DNA from: Pseudidiomarina aquimaris
Lineage (GTDB): Bacteria > Pseudomonadota > Gammaproteobacteria > Enterobacterales > Alteromonadaceae
Assembly: GCF_003987395.1 (NCBI RefSeq)
Contig: NZ_PIPT01000001.1
Span: 62,001-126,000, forward strand
Direction: 5' to 3'
Length of the DNA: 64,000 nucleotides
The notes under the pieces were generated by a model. It worked only from the letters and a program-made list of their open reading frames with translations, ran no database searches and was not told where the DNA came from. The translations under genes were made by a program, and so were the position numbers. Below are positions 44,347 through 52,742 of the stretch, in pieces (the stretch's first letter is position 1; every line of letters begins with the position of its first letter).

Positions 44347-45886
44347 ATTCTTTCTCCATTTTCTTTTGTTTTTCAGCAACGCGCTTTTTCGCTTCTTCTA
44401 CCTTCCTTCTAGCCGCGGCATTATCTTCCACTACCGGCGCCTCCATGACTTTTGCACTGAGTTGTCGGGTAATGATGTCGGCGTAATTTGCTAGGCTAGG
44501 TTTAGGCACGCGGTGGCCACTAATACTCACAATGTCACTGACTACGACCTGCGTGGTGGCTGGATTAATCACTTTCACTCGCACTTCAGCGTTAAGTTCG
44601 CTCCGCTCTAAAGTGCGATTACCGACTTGTCGTTCAGAAGTATTAATGGCGTAGTTACTGATTTCAGTAATGACCAACAAATCGGCGCCGACTTGGTTAC
44701 CCAGTCGCGAGAGCTCTTCTACTGGACTATTTCCAGAGGCGACAAAGCCGAGTTCACTATTGGCAGCATCGATGAACTCTCGGTCGAGCAAATTGAATTT
44801 GTTCGAGCGAGCTAATTGCTGTTCGAGTCTTCGTTGAATGCTTTCTGCAATTGCGATGTTCTCGGCGTTTGCTAAGGTCGGCAAGACCACGATGTTTTGT
44901 TTGGATGTATCGAGGCCGCTATTGTATTCCGCTAGCACTACATTGAGCGTGGTCGTGTAGCCATCAGCGTGCTCTTCAACTTGCAGGATTTGGTACTTGC
45001 GAATAATGCCCGAGGTTGTGCTTGAACTGGATTCAGTAGTACTGCTCGCCTCAGCGGCTACTGCATAACTATTATTCTCTGAGTCGGAGAGCTCTAGGGT
45101 GTCGACTTGTTTGCTAACCGACTGGCTCGATGCAAAGCTTTCGCCAAACACTTGCGCAACTGCCGAGCGAAGCGCACTGCGTACGGCGTCTTCATAAGTG
45201 GCGCCGTTACCAATCGTTTCTACTTCAGTGTATTGAACACCTGCTTTACCAGAACTCGTGCTTGTCGGCGAATCTGGACCTCCGGATGCAGCAGCACGTT
45301 GTGATGGTTGGGTATTACTCGTCGAAGTCGTTGAGCTCGGTGTAGGGTTTGCTGCTTGGTTCTGTGCTTGCTGCGCTTGCTCTGCAAAGCTTGGTTTCCA
45401 GCCCATGCGCACCAAAATGTATTTTTCGTCCGTATCGACGCATTCTTCTAGCTTTACCACCCCGCGTAAAACAGCTGAGCTGTTCGAGGAGATATAGTCA
45501 GAGGTTCGCTTTAGTTCAACAGCATAAGCTTCTGTTGAACCGTCTGCTGAGGTTAACTCAGCGCTTTCCATTAGACTTTCAGCAAGAGTATTACGCGCAA
45601 TCTGTTCTTCAAAAAATGCGCTGAGCGAAGATTTAGCGCGCATTTCGGCTTCAGTGCGGGCGCTGGCGATGAGACTTCGTTTTGCTGAGATAAAAGTGCT
45701 CTCGCCATACATTGAAACGGAAACTAATTGGCCGTTTTCGAACTTTGGCACTGCACCGCTAATTGCGTCAGCTTCGGCAGCCATCGCATCACAATGACTT
45801 TGCGCGTAGGCTTGAGAGGACAACGCTACAGCTACTAGGGCGCCGGCGATTTTAGTTTTCATAAACCAATTAGTTTTCCGTTGCAT
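44330..45886 (-). CDS. exported protein with N-terminal repeat domain and CsgG/FlgT-like C-domain
   Basis: 518 aa; AGGAGG 4 bp before ATG 45886. Sec signal to AYAQ. N-domain (30-165) is duplicated in the next gene; a Ser/Thr/Pro-rich linker follows; then YTEVETIGNGATYEDAVRSALRSAVAQVFGESF, an LPP20/FlgT-N-like domain; and from about 325 a CsgG-like fold (NIVVLPTLANAENIA ... KFNLLDREFIDAANSELGF ... GADLLVITEIS). CsgG, FlgT and LpoB relatives work at the outer membrane. No lipobox is seen. The central gene of the unknown six-gene operon. Confidence 0.68.
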   Translation of the reverse strand: MQRKTNWFMKTKIAGALVAVALSSQAYAQSHCDAMAAEADAISGAVPKFENGQLVSVSMYGESTFISAKRSLIASARTEAEMRAKSSLSAFFEEQIARNTLAESLMESAELTSADGSTEAYAVELKRTSDYISSNSSAVLRGVVKLEECVDTDEKYILVRMGWKPSFAEQAQQAQNQAANPTPSSTTSTSNTQPSQRAAASGGPDSPTSTSSGKAGVQYTEVETIGNGATYEDAVRSALRSAVAQVFGESFASSQSVSKQVDTLELSDSENNSYAVAAEASSTTESSSSTTSGIIRKYQILQVEEHADGYTTTLNVVLAEYNSGLDTSKQNIVVLPTLANAENIAIAESIQRRLEQQLARSNKFNLLDREFIDAANSELGFVASGNSPVEELSRLGNQVGADLLVITEISNYAINTSERQVGNRTLERSELNAEVRVKVINPATTQVVVSDIVSISGHRVPKPSLANYADIITRQLSAKVMEAPVVEDNAAARRKVEEAKKRVAEKQKKMEKEYEDDW

Positions 45887-45894
45887 AAAGCCTC

Positions 45895-46551
45895 CTAAAT
45901 CATACCTAGCATTTCGTCACCACCTTCTGGCTTTTTAATATCTGCAGCGGTTGCAATATTAAAAAGAGTCGGGGCGGTCTGCGCGATATTGGCAGCACCT
46001 TTTGCAGCGGTGGGAACAGCTTTAATAAGCCCTAAGAATTTAGGTTTTTGCAGCATCGGAGCGTCAGCAGCAATTTCACCCAAGCGTCGTGCGTCCTTTA
46101 GACCTGTTGCGAATTGAATACCGCCCACAACATATTTCTTCAAAGCTTCTTCGGCTTTCGCTTTTTGATCATCAGAAAGAGACTCAGCTTGTCTTTCCAG
46201 CTCCGCAACCACCTGTTCTTGCACCTTGGCATCCTGTTCGGTCACTTCAGAAAACTCTGAGCATGAACTTGCACCACATTCGCTGACTGCTTGTGCAGAG
46301 GCGCGCAAACCAGCGGCTTCGTCTTGCAACTCTAGAATGTCAGCTAGGTCTGCCACTGCGCTTGAAAGGGTTGCCTGGCCTTGATAAAGGTTAATTAGTG
46401 CAGCGTCCGATTGAGTTGAGACGTCGCCCCAATCAACCGAGCTCTCTTTTTTGCCAAAACCAAAGCTTTGCGCGTTAGCTGGTAACGCTAAGGCTGCTAC
46501 TGACAATGAAAGTGCGGCGACACTGAAAAGTTTGATGAGTTTTGTAGTCAT
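45895..46551 (-). CDS. exported helical protein of unknown function, operon gene 3
   Basis: 218 aa, Sec signal to NAQ. Rich in Ala/Glu helices, with one CGASSC cysteine pair (SECGASSCSEF) and a C-terminal Ala-rich segment FLGLIKAVPTAAKGAANIAQ. No family recognised. Lies 8 bp upstream of the CsgG-like gene and 26 bp after the FlgT-like gene. Confidence 0.62.
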   Translation of the reverse strand: MTTKLIKLFSVAALSLSVAALALPANAQSFGFGKKESSVDWGDVSTQSDAALINLYQGQATLSSAVADLADILELQDEAAGLRASAQAVSECGASSCSEFSEVTEQDAKVQEQVVAELERQAESLSDDQKAKAEEALKKYVVGGIQFATGLKDARRLGEIAADAPMLQKPKFLGLIKAVPTAAKGAANIAQTAPTLFNIATAADIKKPEGGDEMLGMI

Positions 46552-46577
46552 GGTTTAGTTCCTTTAAGTAGGGGTGT

Positions 46578-47660
46578 TTATCGAACACTTCTTTGTTGTA
46601 ATTTCGCGACCACCGTATCAAGTGCATATTCTGCGGCCTTAATAACAGCTTCTTGCTCGGCGGCAAGCTCACTCTGGTGCATCGCGGTGTGAGTTTTGTT
46701 GCGTACGGAGGCGACTCGGCGCGCACGGCCATCTTCGATACTCCACACGGAGTAAGAGACATTGGCATCGACAGCGCGCAAACCGGTGGCGGAGTCGTTA
46801 CGGTGACCACTTAAGGTAACTGAACCGATACCGATATAGGACCAGCCACAATCGACTGCGGCGTCACGGATGGATTTTTCCATGCGCGAGCTCATGTCGG
46901 CATTACTGCGAAACTCGCCGTAAACGTCTTCGATAAATGGCGCACCACAATCGGTTAGCTCAACATATTCGAGCGGGAAATAACCCGCATCTTCAAGCTT
47001 TTCGTAAACGACATCAGCGAGCGAGTCGTTGTAGTCTTCGTTAACTTCGTATTCAGATTCTGCGCGACGACTTACTGTGCTACCGCCTGTTTCACGCACG
47101 GTCATGTCACTGGTCGAAACGCTATCGACCGCTGAAGTATCATCGCTGGCAAAGTCTTCCTCGACTGTTGAATTGGTTTTGGTGCGTTCAACCTCTGTAC
47201 GACGGTCGTCAAAGCGTTTTTGCGAGACAACTACCTTGGCGAGGAAGAGCGAACCAAAGTCTGCTGCGTCACGATAGTCTTGGTTTGCTGCAGCAGAGTT
47301 GCGTCGAAAAATTTCTGCAACGAGTGCATCATTGATCTCAGCGCGAATGGCGACGTTGAATAAGTCTTGGCTCTTATCGTTTTTCTCGGCTTCGACACGA
47401 ACATTTGAAATCAGATTGGGGAGTTCAGCTGCGAACTGGCTTTTTAGCTGTGATTGATACATCGCCATTTGCGCCGAAGTAAAGCTGCCGACATAATTCT
47501 TCCATGCATCTTCTTTCGCTTTTTCGATGGCTTCTGCTTTTACTTCGTCATTAAACCAACTGTATTTGACAGAACCGACGCCCCGAACCTCTTTTGCTTC
47601 AGATGCTATTGAGCTAAAAGCAAGGAAGACAACTAGGAGTGGAATTAGGTAACGTTTCAT
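46578..47660 (-). CDS. exported FlgT/LPP20-like protein, operon gene 2
   Basis: 360 aa, Sec signal to SEA. The segment VRGVGSVKYSWFNDEVKAEAIEKAKEDAWKNYVG is the FlgT-N/LPP20 pattern of conserved small residues and alternating acid/Ala helices. A second domain (about 225-355) has DCGWSYIGIGSVTLSGHRND and VDANVSYSVWSIEDGRARRVASV, like the C-terminal barrel of FlgT/CsgG partners. No flagellar genes are nearby, so a flagellar role is not implied. Confidence 0.62.
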   Translation of the reverse strand: MKRYLIPLLVVFLAFSSIASEAKEVRGVGSVKYSWFNDEVKAEAIEKAKEDAWKNYVGSFTSAQMAMYQSQLKSQFAAELPNLISNVRVEAEKNDKSQDLFNVAIRAEINDALVAEIFRRNSAAANQDYRDAADFGSLFLAKVVVSQKRFDDRRTEVERTKTNSTVEEDFASDDTSAVDSVSTSDMTVRETGGSTVSRRAESEYEVNEDYNDSLADVVYEKLEDAGYFPLEYVELTDCGAPFIEDVYGEFRSNADMSSRMEKSIRDAAVDCGWSYIGIGSVTLSGHRNDSATGLRAVDANVSYSVWSIEDGRARRVASVRNKTHTAMHQSELAAEQEAVIKAAEYALDTVVAKLQQRSVR

Positions 47661-47696
47661 AGTGATAGCCTGTTGTTAGGATTATTATTTGCTTCG

Positions 47697-48890
47697 CTAC
47701 TGGGCGAAAACCTCGTTAAGTTTCTTTATCGCAGCACGGGTATGCTTTGGATTATCGGTGTATTTATTTATCCAGTTTGCGTCTTGCGTTTTGAATTGTT
47801 TGGCATACTTTTCGAGCATACCCATGATCAATTTCATGTACTCAGCATCGTGTGACAAAATCGAATCGTGTCCTACGACCGCACAGTTGACGTTTTTTAG
47901 ATCGGTAGAACCAACAGTTTCCTCGCCAAACACTAACTCGTGCAGCTGCCACTGAACTCTAGCGGCCCAACAAAATGAATCGGAGCCGTTGCCAGGTTTG
48001 CGTTGGAATAAGAGTTTGGCTACGTTGACGGTCATGGTGTAACCGGGGTCGGGGAGTTCAATTGTTAGATCGCCAGAAGGTAAGCGTGTGGCAATCTTAT
48101 TTCCTACTGCGTGCCCGACAGCGTTGGGGATGAGCGCATAACCCGTCTCTTTCACAAAAACGTTTTCGAAGTAGGTGGCAAGGAATCGCTGCGCGGCACC
48201 AAAGTTAAATTGCTCTGAAAAGTTTTCCCTGACGTCATCGCTAAAGCTCGCTGCGGTAATTTTTAGGTATGCCGTCGGCTCAGCTTGAAACTCTACTTTG
48301 GCGAGGCGCTCCGCCATTTCGTCAAAGAAATTGATGCCCAAGCTGTCGTTCTGGAGCATGCTTTGGAACACGGTTTGTTGTTCTTGGGTATCGGGCTTCG
48401 AGTCATAAACCGTCGTATAACGTGTAATGAGAGGCACCGAGTAAATTAGTTTTTTGCTTGCTAGGTCAAAGAAAAGCGAACTTCCAGCGATACTGTAATT
48501 GGTCAAGTAAGAAACCTTACCACCGACGCTGAGTTCTTCTATGACCACGGATTCATTTGCAATTGCTAACGCTAGACCGACTTTATCCAGCGCATCTTCA
48601 TCGATAAGACCTAGCTTCAAAGTAAAATTACTCTCGTTTAAGGCGCCGGAGTCAAGTAGTCGCTCACGTGCCCAGATCTCGATTGAATTTGAGGCGTCAC
48701 AGGGCTGTGTTGTGCAAAAGTAACTGCTGGTATGCGGATAGATTTCGGCGCGACTACCCCAGTCACCAGAAAAACCCACGCCCGACCAGGTTACGGTGGG
48801 CTTTGCATCAGCTGTGTAGCTAACCGGCGTACAAGCGATAAACAAGAAGAGCCCCAGAGCTCGAATTGCATCCTTTCTTGTTATTTCCAT
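47697..48890 (-). CDS. exported protein of unknown function, operon gene 1
   Basis: 397 aa with an N-terminal signal helix (ALGLFLFIACTPVSYTADA); FIAC could be a lipobox. Contains a CTTQPCDAS cysteine pair and long beta-rich stretches. No family recognised. It heads the minus-strand run of six genes, each separated by at most 36 bp or overlapping. Confidence 0.6.
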   Translation of the reverse strand: MEITRKDAIRALGLFLFIACTPVSYTADAKPTVTWSGVGFSGDWGSRAEIYPHTSSYFCTTQPCDASNSIEIWARERLLDSGALNESNFTLKLGLIDEDALDKVGLALAIANESVVIEELSVGGKVSYLTNYSIAGSSLFFDLASKKLIYSVPLITRYTTVYDSKPDTQEQQTVFQSMLQNDSLGINFFDEMAERLAKVEFQAEPTAYLKITAASFSDDVRENFSEQFNFGAAQRFLATYFENVFVKETGYALIPNAVGHAVGNKIATRLPSGDLTIELPDPGYTMTVNVAKLLFQRKPGNGSDSFCWAARVQWQLHELVFGEETVGSTDLKNVNCAVVGHDSILSHDAEYMKLIMGMLEKYAKQFKTQDANWINKYTDNPKHTRAAIKKLNEVFAQ

Positions 48891-48945
48891 AATTACTTTG
48901 TAAAGTCTATGTAAAGATTTTCTCAGAATAGACGAAGATTAAAGA

Positions 48946-49224
48946 ATGAACAAGCCCAAAATTTTAGTACTAATTTCGGTGGTATTACTGACTTTAATTA
49001 TGGTTGGTTGTGCTGCACCCAATAGCCGGTTGTCGGGAAATGACCGTGTACTCATGGCTAATGATGAGCTTATTCGGTTTGTATATGAGTTGAATCAATC
49101 TGACTTGTCTGAACTTTATAATTATGCGGCAGAGCATTGCTCAAAGTTAAACAAACGCGCAGAGCAAGGCACGCGAACTTGTGATGGTAATAGGTGTGAG
49201 ATTGCCTATTTTTGCGAAGGGTGA
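48946..49224 (+). CDS. small lipoprotein
   Basis: 92 aa. The signal helix ends in MVGC (lipobox), giving a mature lipoprotein of about 71 residues with three or four Cys (EHCSKLN, TCDGNRCEIAYFC). Divergent from the exported-protein operon with a 55-bp gap, so possibly co-regulated. Family unknown. Confidence 0.68.
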   Translation: MNKPKILVLISVVLLTLIMVGCAAPNSRLSGNDRVLMANDELIRFVYELNQSDLSELYNYAAEHCSKLNKRAEQGTRTCDGNRCEIAYFCEG

Positions 49225-49325
49225 AAAATAAAATCTGAGGCGTGGCAGGGTGATTTTATGCTCCGGCTTGATTCAAAATTTGGTGCTGGTGGGATTATGG
49301 AGCATCAAGGCTATCGATTGGATGT

Positions 49326-50537
49326 TTAGACTGAAAAGTTTTTAATGAACGCGTCATTACACCCATGCTCCAGATAAACCTTCACAGCTCTACAAATCAT
49401 CAGGTTCGCTAATTTCAGCAAGTCATCATTGTAGCCAACACGAGCATTCACTTCGTAGCTATAACGGGACTGTGAAAAATGATTACGGTATTTGTTTAAC
49501 GTCACTAAATCCGCAGAAGCGACCAGTTTGTCTTTTAAAGGCGAAGGAAGGTCGTCGTACAAGGCTGAAAGATCATGTCCTGCGACGGAGTTGCGCTTCC
49601 ACTCGTATCGCTCATTTGCATCACCAATATTCAATGCCGGTGTCAAACGAAAGCTTTTCAGCAATATCTCAATTGCTAATGCCGCGTTGGTCATACTAAC
49701 TTTGCCATCTACTCTCCACGTCTCAATCGCTGCGCGATAGTAATTGTATGCTGTTTCAACTGCCCATGGAGCCATATGCCAAGGTTCTTCGCTCGAATTC
49801 ACATTTATATAGGACTGGCACTTTGGAGTAACAATATAACCAGTTTCTATGGTGCCGTGAGTCACTGTATTCTGCGTTGCATGTAAGCCTGCAACATAAA
49901 GACAAACCAACGCATCAAGCTTGTCTTCGTGATTTTTGAGTGCTTTACCTGATAGGCGGTCCTCACTTCCAAAAGCAAAGTTTTCTAGAGCAACCTTGCT
50001 AGGTATATGAAGCTGGAGCACTGGCGAAATTTCAAGGGCTTTAAGAAGCTTTCCTAGTTTGTGTAAGCCATATTGCTGGTCGGCTACACGCATTCCCTTT
50101 TTCTTTTTATATTTTAGGCGTTCAACTAAATCGAAAATCGTAATTATCGCAGGGTGAGGGTAGCACTCGACTTGCCATTTTGAATGTATATTAAGGTGGT
50201 TGTATCCAGCATTTAACAGTTGTTCTGAGAGGTTAACAGCCGGATGATTTGGATACTTCGAGAGGTTACTTGGCATACATGAGGCCTTTTTTGAACCAAA
50301 CTCGCGACCAATTGAGCGCTCGCACTCGCGCATCCCTGTGGGATTATTAATGACCAGTGGAGCATCTATCGCGACCCCATCGATATGCCGATTCTTTAAC
50401 TCTGAGCAAATTGAATTCGGTGAGAAGACTCCGCAATCGATATGATTGACCGTTAAGCTATTCCCCGTTAACTTCCCGAACGCAATACCAGAACAGTTTT
50501 TCTCTGTCCAAGCTAAATCGATACCTGCGAGCTTCAT
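49326..50537 (-). CDS. DUF429 (RNase H-like) fused to a HEPN-like domain
   Basis: 403 aa. Residues 1-230 are DUF429: GIDLAWTEKNCSGIAFG, VAIDAPLVINNPTGMRECE, CYPHPAIITIF, HEDKLDALVCLYVAGLHA, ETGYIVTPK. Residues about 258-400 look like HEPN: YNYYRAAIETWR, AALAIEILLKSF, RNSVAGHDLSALYDDLP, then KYRNHFSQSRYSYE. An R-x5-H is present in RNSVAGH, though not clearly in the usual helix. The start has AAGGA 6 bp upstream, inside the WYL gene's end. DUF429 has a predicted nuclease-like fold; HEPN proteins are often RNases. Confidence 0.72.
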   Translation of the reverse strand: MKLAGIDLAWTEKNCSGIAFGKLTGNSLTVNHIDCGVFSPNSICSELKNRHIDGVAIDAPLVINNPTGMRECERSIGREFGSKKASCMPSNLSKYPNHPAVNLSEQLLNAGYNHLNIHSKWQVECYPHPAIITIFDLVERLKYKKKKGMRVADQQYGLHKLGKLLKALEISPVLQLHIPSKVALENFAFGSEDRLSGKALKNHEDKLDALVCLYVAGLHATQNTVTHGTIETGYIVTPKCQSYINVNSSEEPWHMAPWAVETAYNYYRAAIETWRVDGKVSMTNAALAIEILLKSFRLTPALNIGDANERYEWKRNSVAGHDLSALYDDLPSPLKDKLVASADLVTLNKYRNHFSQSRYSYEVNARVGYNDDLLKLANLMICRAVKVYLEHGCNDAFIKNFSV

Positions 50538-50540
50538 ACG

Positions 50541-51416
50541 TTATCCTTTCGAATCATACCCCGGCGCAATCGCCAAATTCCCCACATCCATCAAGGTAGC
50601 CCGGTTCTGCAGCCAAAGCTGGTATTCGGGGCCGCGTAGCGCGGCGTCGGCGGTGCAGTCGACGTTCCAGCGCCGTAGCAGGTAGCCGGCCATGGCGGCG
50701 CGGACTTCGACGTTGAGTACGCTGTTACGCATGCCGTAGTCCATTTCGATGGCTTTGGGGTAGTCGATGTTATGCGGGTGTGGTGTAAGTTGCAGTGGTA
50801 TGAGGCGCTGCCACGCGTGGTCGGCTTCGGCTTCTTCGTGCGGGGCGGGGGCTGTGTCAACGAAGTTGACGGCGCGCACGCGAGTGAGCACGAAGTCGCG
50901 GAAGCTTTCGGATTTGCGGTCGAAGGCGCGCACGTGCCAGCGCAGGCCGTTGTCGACGATGGCGTGGGGCACGAGTTCGCGTGTCACGTTGCCGCTGCTT
51001 AACGAGGTGTAGCTGACGCTAATGGCTTTGCCGTTGAGCATGGCTTGTACGATGCGCGCGACAATAAAGATGTTGGGGACGTTGAGCGTTGAAGGCGCTT
51101 CAACTGGAAAGTGCACGTCACCGATGGCATCGAAACCGTCGGAGATATCGTTTGCGAGTTTCACCAAGGTACGCTGGGCGTCGTGCTCAAATAGCGGCAC
51201 AAATTGCTCGGTCTGAAAATAGCGCTTGGCTTTGGAGTCGTAGGTTAAATTCTGCGGCGCCAATTCCTTATATAAGGTGAAGTCGCGTGAGCCTGCCGAT
51301 AGACCGACTTCAAAGCGTTGCACGAGGTCATTTCGGTGCACCGAGCCGCGAAAGAGTAGACAAAAATCGATATAAGCGAGGCGTTGTTTCTGTGCGTATG
51401 AGATTGTGTCGAGCAT
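50541..51416 (-). CDS. BrxR/CapW-like winged-helix WYL regulator
   Basis: 291 aa from ATG 51416; the longer frame has no conserved content. N-terminal winged helix: QRLAYIDFCLLFRGSVHRND, then LSAGSRDFTLYKELAPQNL and YDSKAKRYF, the BrxR/CapW signature. The WYL core follows (VSYTSLSSG ... LVPHAIVDNGLRWHVRAFD ... DFVLTRV) and a WCX-like tail. Such repressors control BREX, CBASS and other defence loci. It is 3 bp upstream of the DUF429-HEPN gene, clearly one operon. Confidence 0.85.
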   Translation of the reverse strand: MLDTISYAQKQRLAYIDFCLLFRGSVHRNDLVQRFEVGLSAGSRDFTLYKELAPQNLTYDSKAKRYFQTEQFVPLFEHDAQRTLVKLANDISDGFDAIGDVHFPVEAPSTLNVPNIFIVARIVQAMLNGKAISVSYTSLSSGNVTRELVPHAIVDNGLRWHVRAFDRKSESFRDFVLTRVRAVNFVDTAPAPHEEAEADHAWQRLIPLQLTPHPHNIDYPKAIEMDYGMRNSVLNVEVRAAMAGYLLRRWNVDCTADAALRGPEYQLWLQNRATLMDVGNLAIAPGYDSKG

Positions 51417-51561
51417 AGTAGTTGTTGTTATTTTTGTATGAATAAATCCAGTCTGGTTTATTTTGACTCGGATGTAAAGTCCTCGGTTAAAGCTGACAAA
51501 ACAATACGTTTGCCATGTCGTTACGTTCCACTTAGCCTTCCTTTTGTTAAGTTTGGATAAT

Positions 51562-51608
51562 GTGTTAACCGCAGTTGACACAATGAAGAGTGTTAACTAT
51601 AGTTGGCA
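51562..51608 (+). promoter_or_regulatory. sigma-70 promoter with two operator repeats for the HigBA-like locus
   Basis: TTGACA (51575-51580), 17-bp spacer, TATAGT (51598-51603). Two 19-bp direct repeats of the type GTGTTAAC-N3-AGTTG(A/G)CA (51562-51580, 51590-51608) cover the -35 and -10 boxes, as expected for autorepression by the antitoxin. Confidence 0.8.
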
Positions 51609-51614
51609 AAGGAT

Positions 51615-51746
51615 ATGGATATTCTAAAGACAGAAGTTTTTGATAAGTGGTTTGCTGCTTTAAAAGATCGCCAAGGAAGAGCTCTGATACAAGCAAAAAT
51701 TGACAGGCTCGAAGTTACTTTACTTGGCGACTTCAAAACAACTTGA
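51615..51746 (+). pseudogene. truncated HigB/Gp49-type toxin
   Basis: A 43-codon frame from ATG 51615, too short to be called routinely: KTEVFDKWFAALKDRQGRAL, IQAKIDRLE and LGDFKTT then stop. It matches the first 40 or so residues of the about 100-aa PF05973 toxins, which go on to the ELRI-GYRVYF catalytic half. The toxic half is deleted and only 9 bp separate the stop from the antitoxin start. Confidence 0.8.
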
Positions 51747-51755
51747 GACATTACC

Positions 51756-52055
51756 ATGACACTAAAACTCACCCGCTGGGACTCATCTGAATATCTTGAT
51801 AGTGATGAGGCTATCCAAGCCTATCTTGATGCTTGTATGGACGAGGCTAATGGTGATCCAGCGTTTATAGTACATGCGCTCGGCGTGATCGCCCGGGCAA
51901 AGAACATGAGCGAACTAGCTCGCGATACGGGGATTAGCCGCGAGGGCCTCTATAAAGCTTTTTCCGAACAGGGCAACCCGACATTTGCAACTGTCGCTAA
52001 GGTCGCTACGGCGCTTGGGTTGTCGCTAGAACTAAAGACGGTTAATGCTGAGTAA
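51756..52055 (+). CDS. HigA-like antitoxin (addiction-module antidote)
   Basis: 99 aa. DAIQAYLDACMDEANGDPAFIVHALGVIARAKNMSELARDTGISREGLYKAFSEQGNP is the conserved antidote layout with a Cro/C1-type helix-turn-helix (quoted part: MSELARDTGISREGLYKAF). Its toxin is truncated, so it now survives as an orphan, probably still repressing its own promoter. Confidence 0.87.
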   Translation: MTLKLTRWDSSEYLDSDEAIQAYLDACMDEANGDPAFIVHALGVIARAKNMSELARDTGISREGLYKAFSEQGNPTFATVAKVATALGLSLELKTVNAE

Positions 52056-52158
52056 GCACGCTGGAAAATCACGCTACATCAGCTAGGCTTAATGCATAGG
52101 AAAAACGAACTCACCGACCATCTACAATGCATGTTTAACATGCGATAGAGGAGGCGTT

Positions 52159-52386
52159 ATGAAGCTCGAAGACATCCTACAAGATCCCGCGGAAGTTTAT
52201 AACAAGCCGCAAGAAGTGCTAGATGACGGTAATTTGTCAGAAGACGAGAAGTGCAAGGTTCTGGCGCAGTGGAAATACGACGCAGAAGAGTTGCAAACGG
52301 CAACGGCGGAGAATATGCCTGGTCCGGACGATAGTCTGCTGGACGATATTCTTGCCGCGCGCAAGAAGCTAAACTGCAAAGACTAA
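52159..52386 (+). CDS. small acidic protein of unknown function
   Basis: 75 aa, acidic, predicted helical (EDILQDPAEVYNKPQEVL, EKCKVLAQWKYDAEELQ). A strong GGAGG lies 5 bp before ATG 52159. The same small protein type is seen in many proteobacteria but has no role known to me. Followed 27 bp later by the Rho-N-like gene; the two may be a stress operon. Confidence 0.7.
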   Translation: MKLEDILQDPAEVYNKPQEVLDDGNLSEDEKCKVLAQWKYDAEELQTATAENMPGPDDSLLDDILAARKKLNCKD

Positions 52387-52413
52387 GCATTACCAACGCA
52401 CAAGGAATCAATG

Positions 52414-52716
52414 ATGCCAGACGCATGGCGCGAAAAGGACGAACGTCAGTATCAGCACATTAAGCAAAGCCTGCTCGATGAGGGAAAGAGCGAAGAGCAA
52501 GCGGAAGAAATTGCGGCGCGCACGGTCAACAAGCAGCGCCGCGAAGAGGGCATTACGCCCAACAAGACCAGCCAAGGCACGGGGAACCCTCACTCACGGC
52601 TTGAAGACCGCACCAATCAAGAGCTGTATAACCGTGCCAAAGAGCTCGACATCGAGAACCGCAGCGAAATGAGCAAAGACGAGCTGATCGCTGCGATTCG
52701 AGAAGCCAATTCTTAA
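52414..52716 (+). CDS. Rho N-terminal-like (SAP-like) small protein
   Basis: 100 aa from the second ATG (52414), which has AAGGA at 7 bp and gives the family start MPDAWREKDERQYQHIK. The C-terminal 40 residues (NQELYNRAKELDIENRSEMSKDELIAAIR) form a Rho-N/SAP-like helix-extended-helix. Often annotated as plasmid stabilisation protein; actual role unknown. Confidence 0.78.
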   Translation: MPDAWREKDERQYQHIKQSLLDEGKSEEQAEEIAARTVNKQRREEGITPNKTSQGTGNPHSRLEDRTNQELYNRAKELDIENRSEMSKDELIAAIREANS

Positions 52717-52742
52717 AACCATTTCTTAAAACCATTTCTTAA
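52711..52742. repeat. 13-bp tandem repeat over the stop codon
   Basis: TCTTAAAACCATT occurs twice in tandem (52711-52723, 52724-52736), followed by TCTTAA. Each unit carries a TAA; the first is the stop of the Rho-N-like gene. Confidence 0.85.

Noticed and set aside
46578-47660. Flagellar FlgT assignment
   Set aside because: Only the fold-level pattern matches; no flagellar genes nearby and the neighbours are unknown exported proteins.
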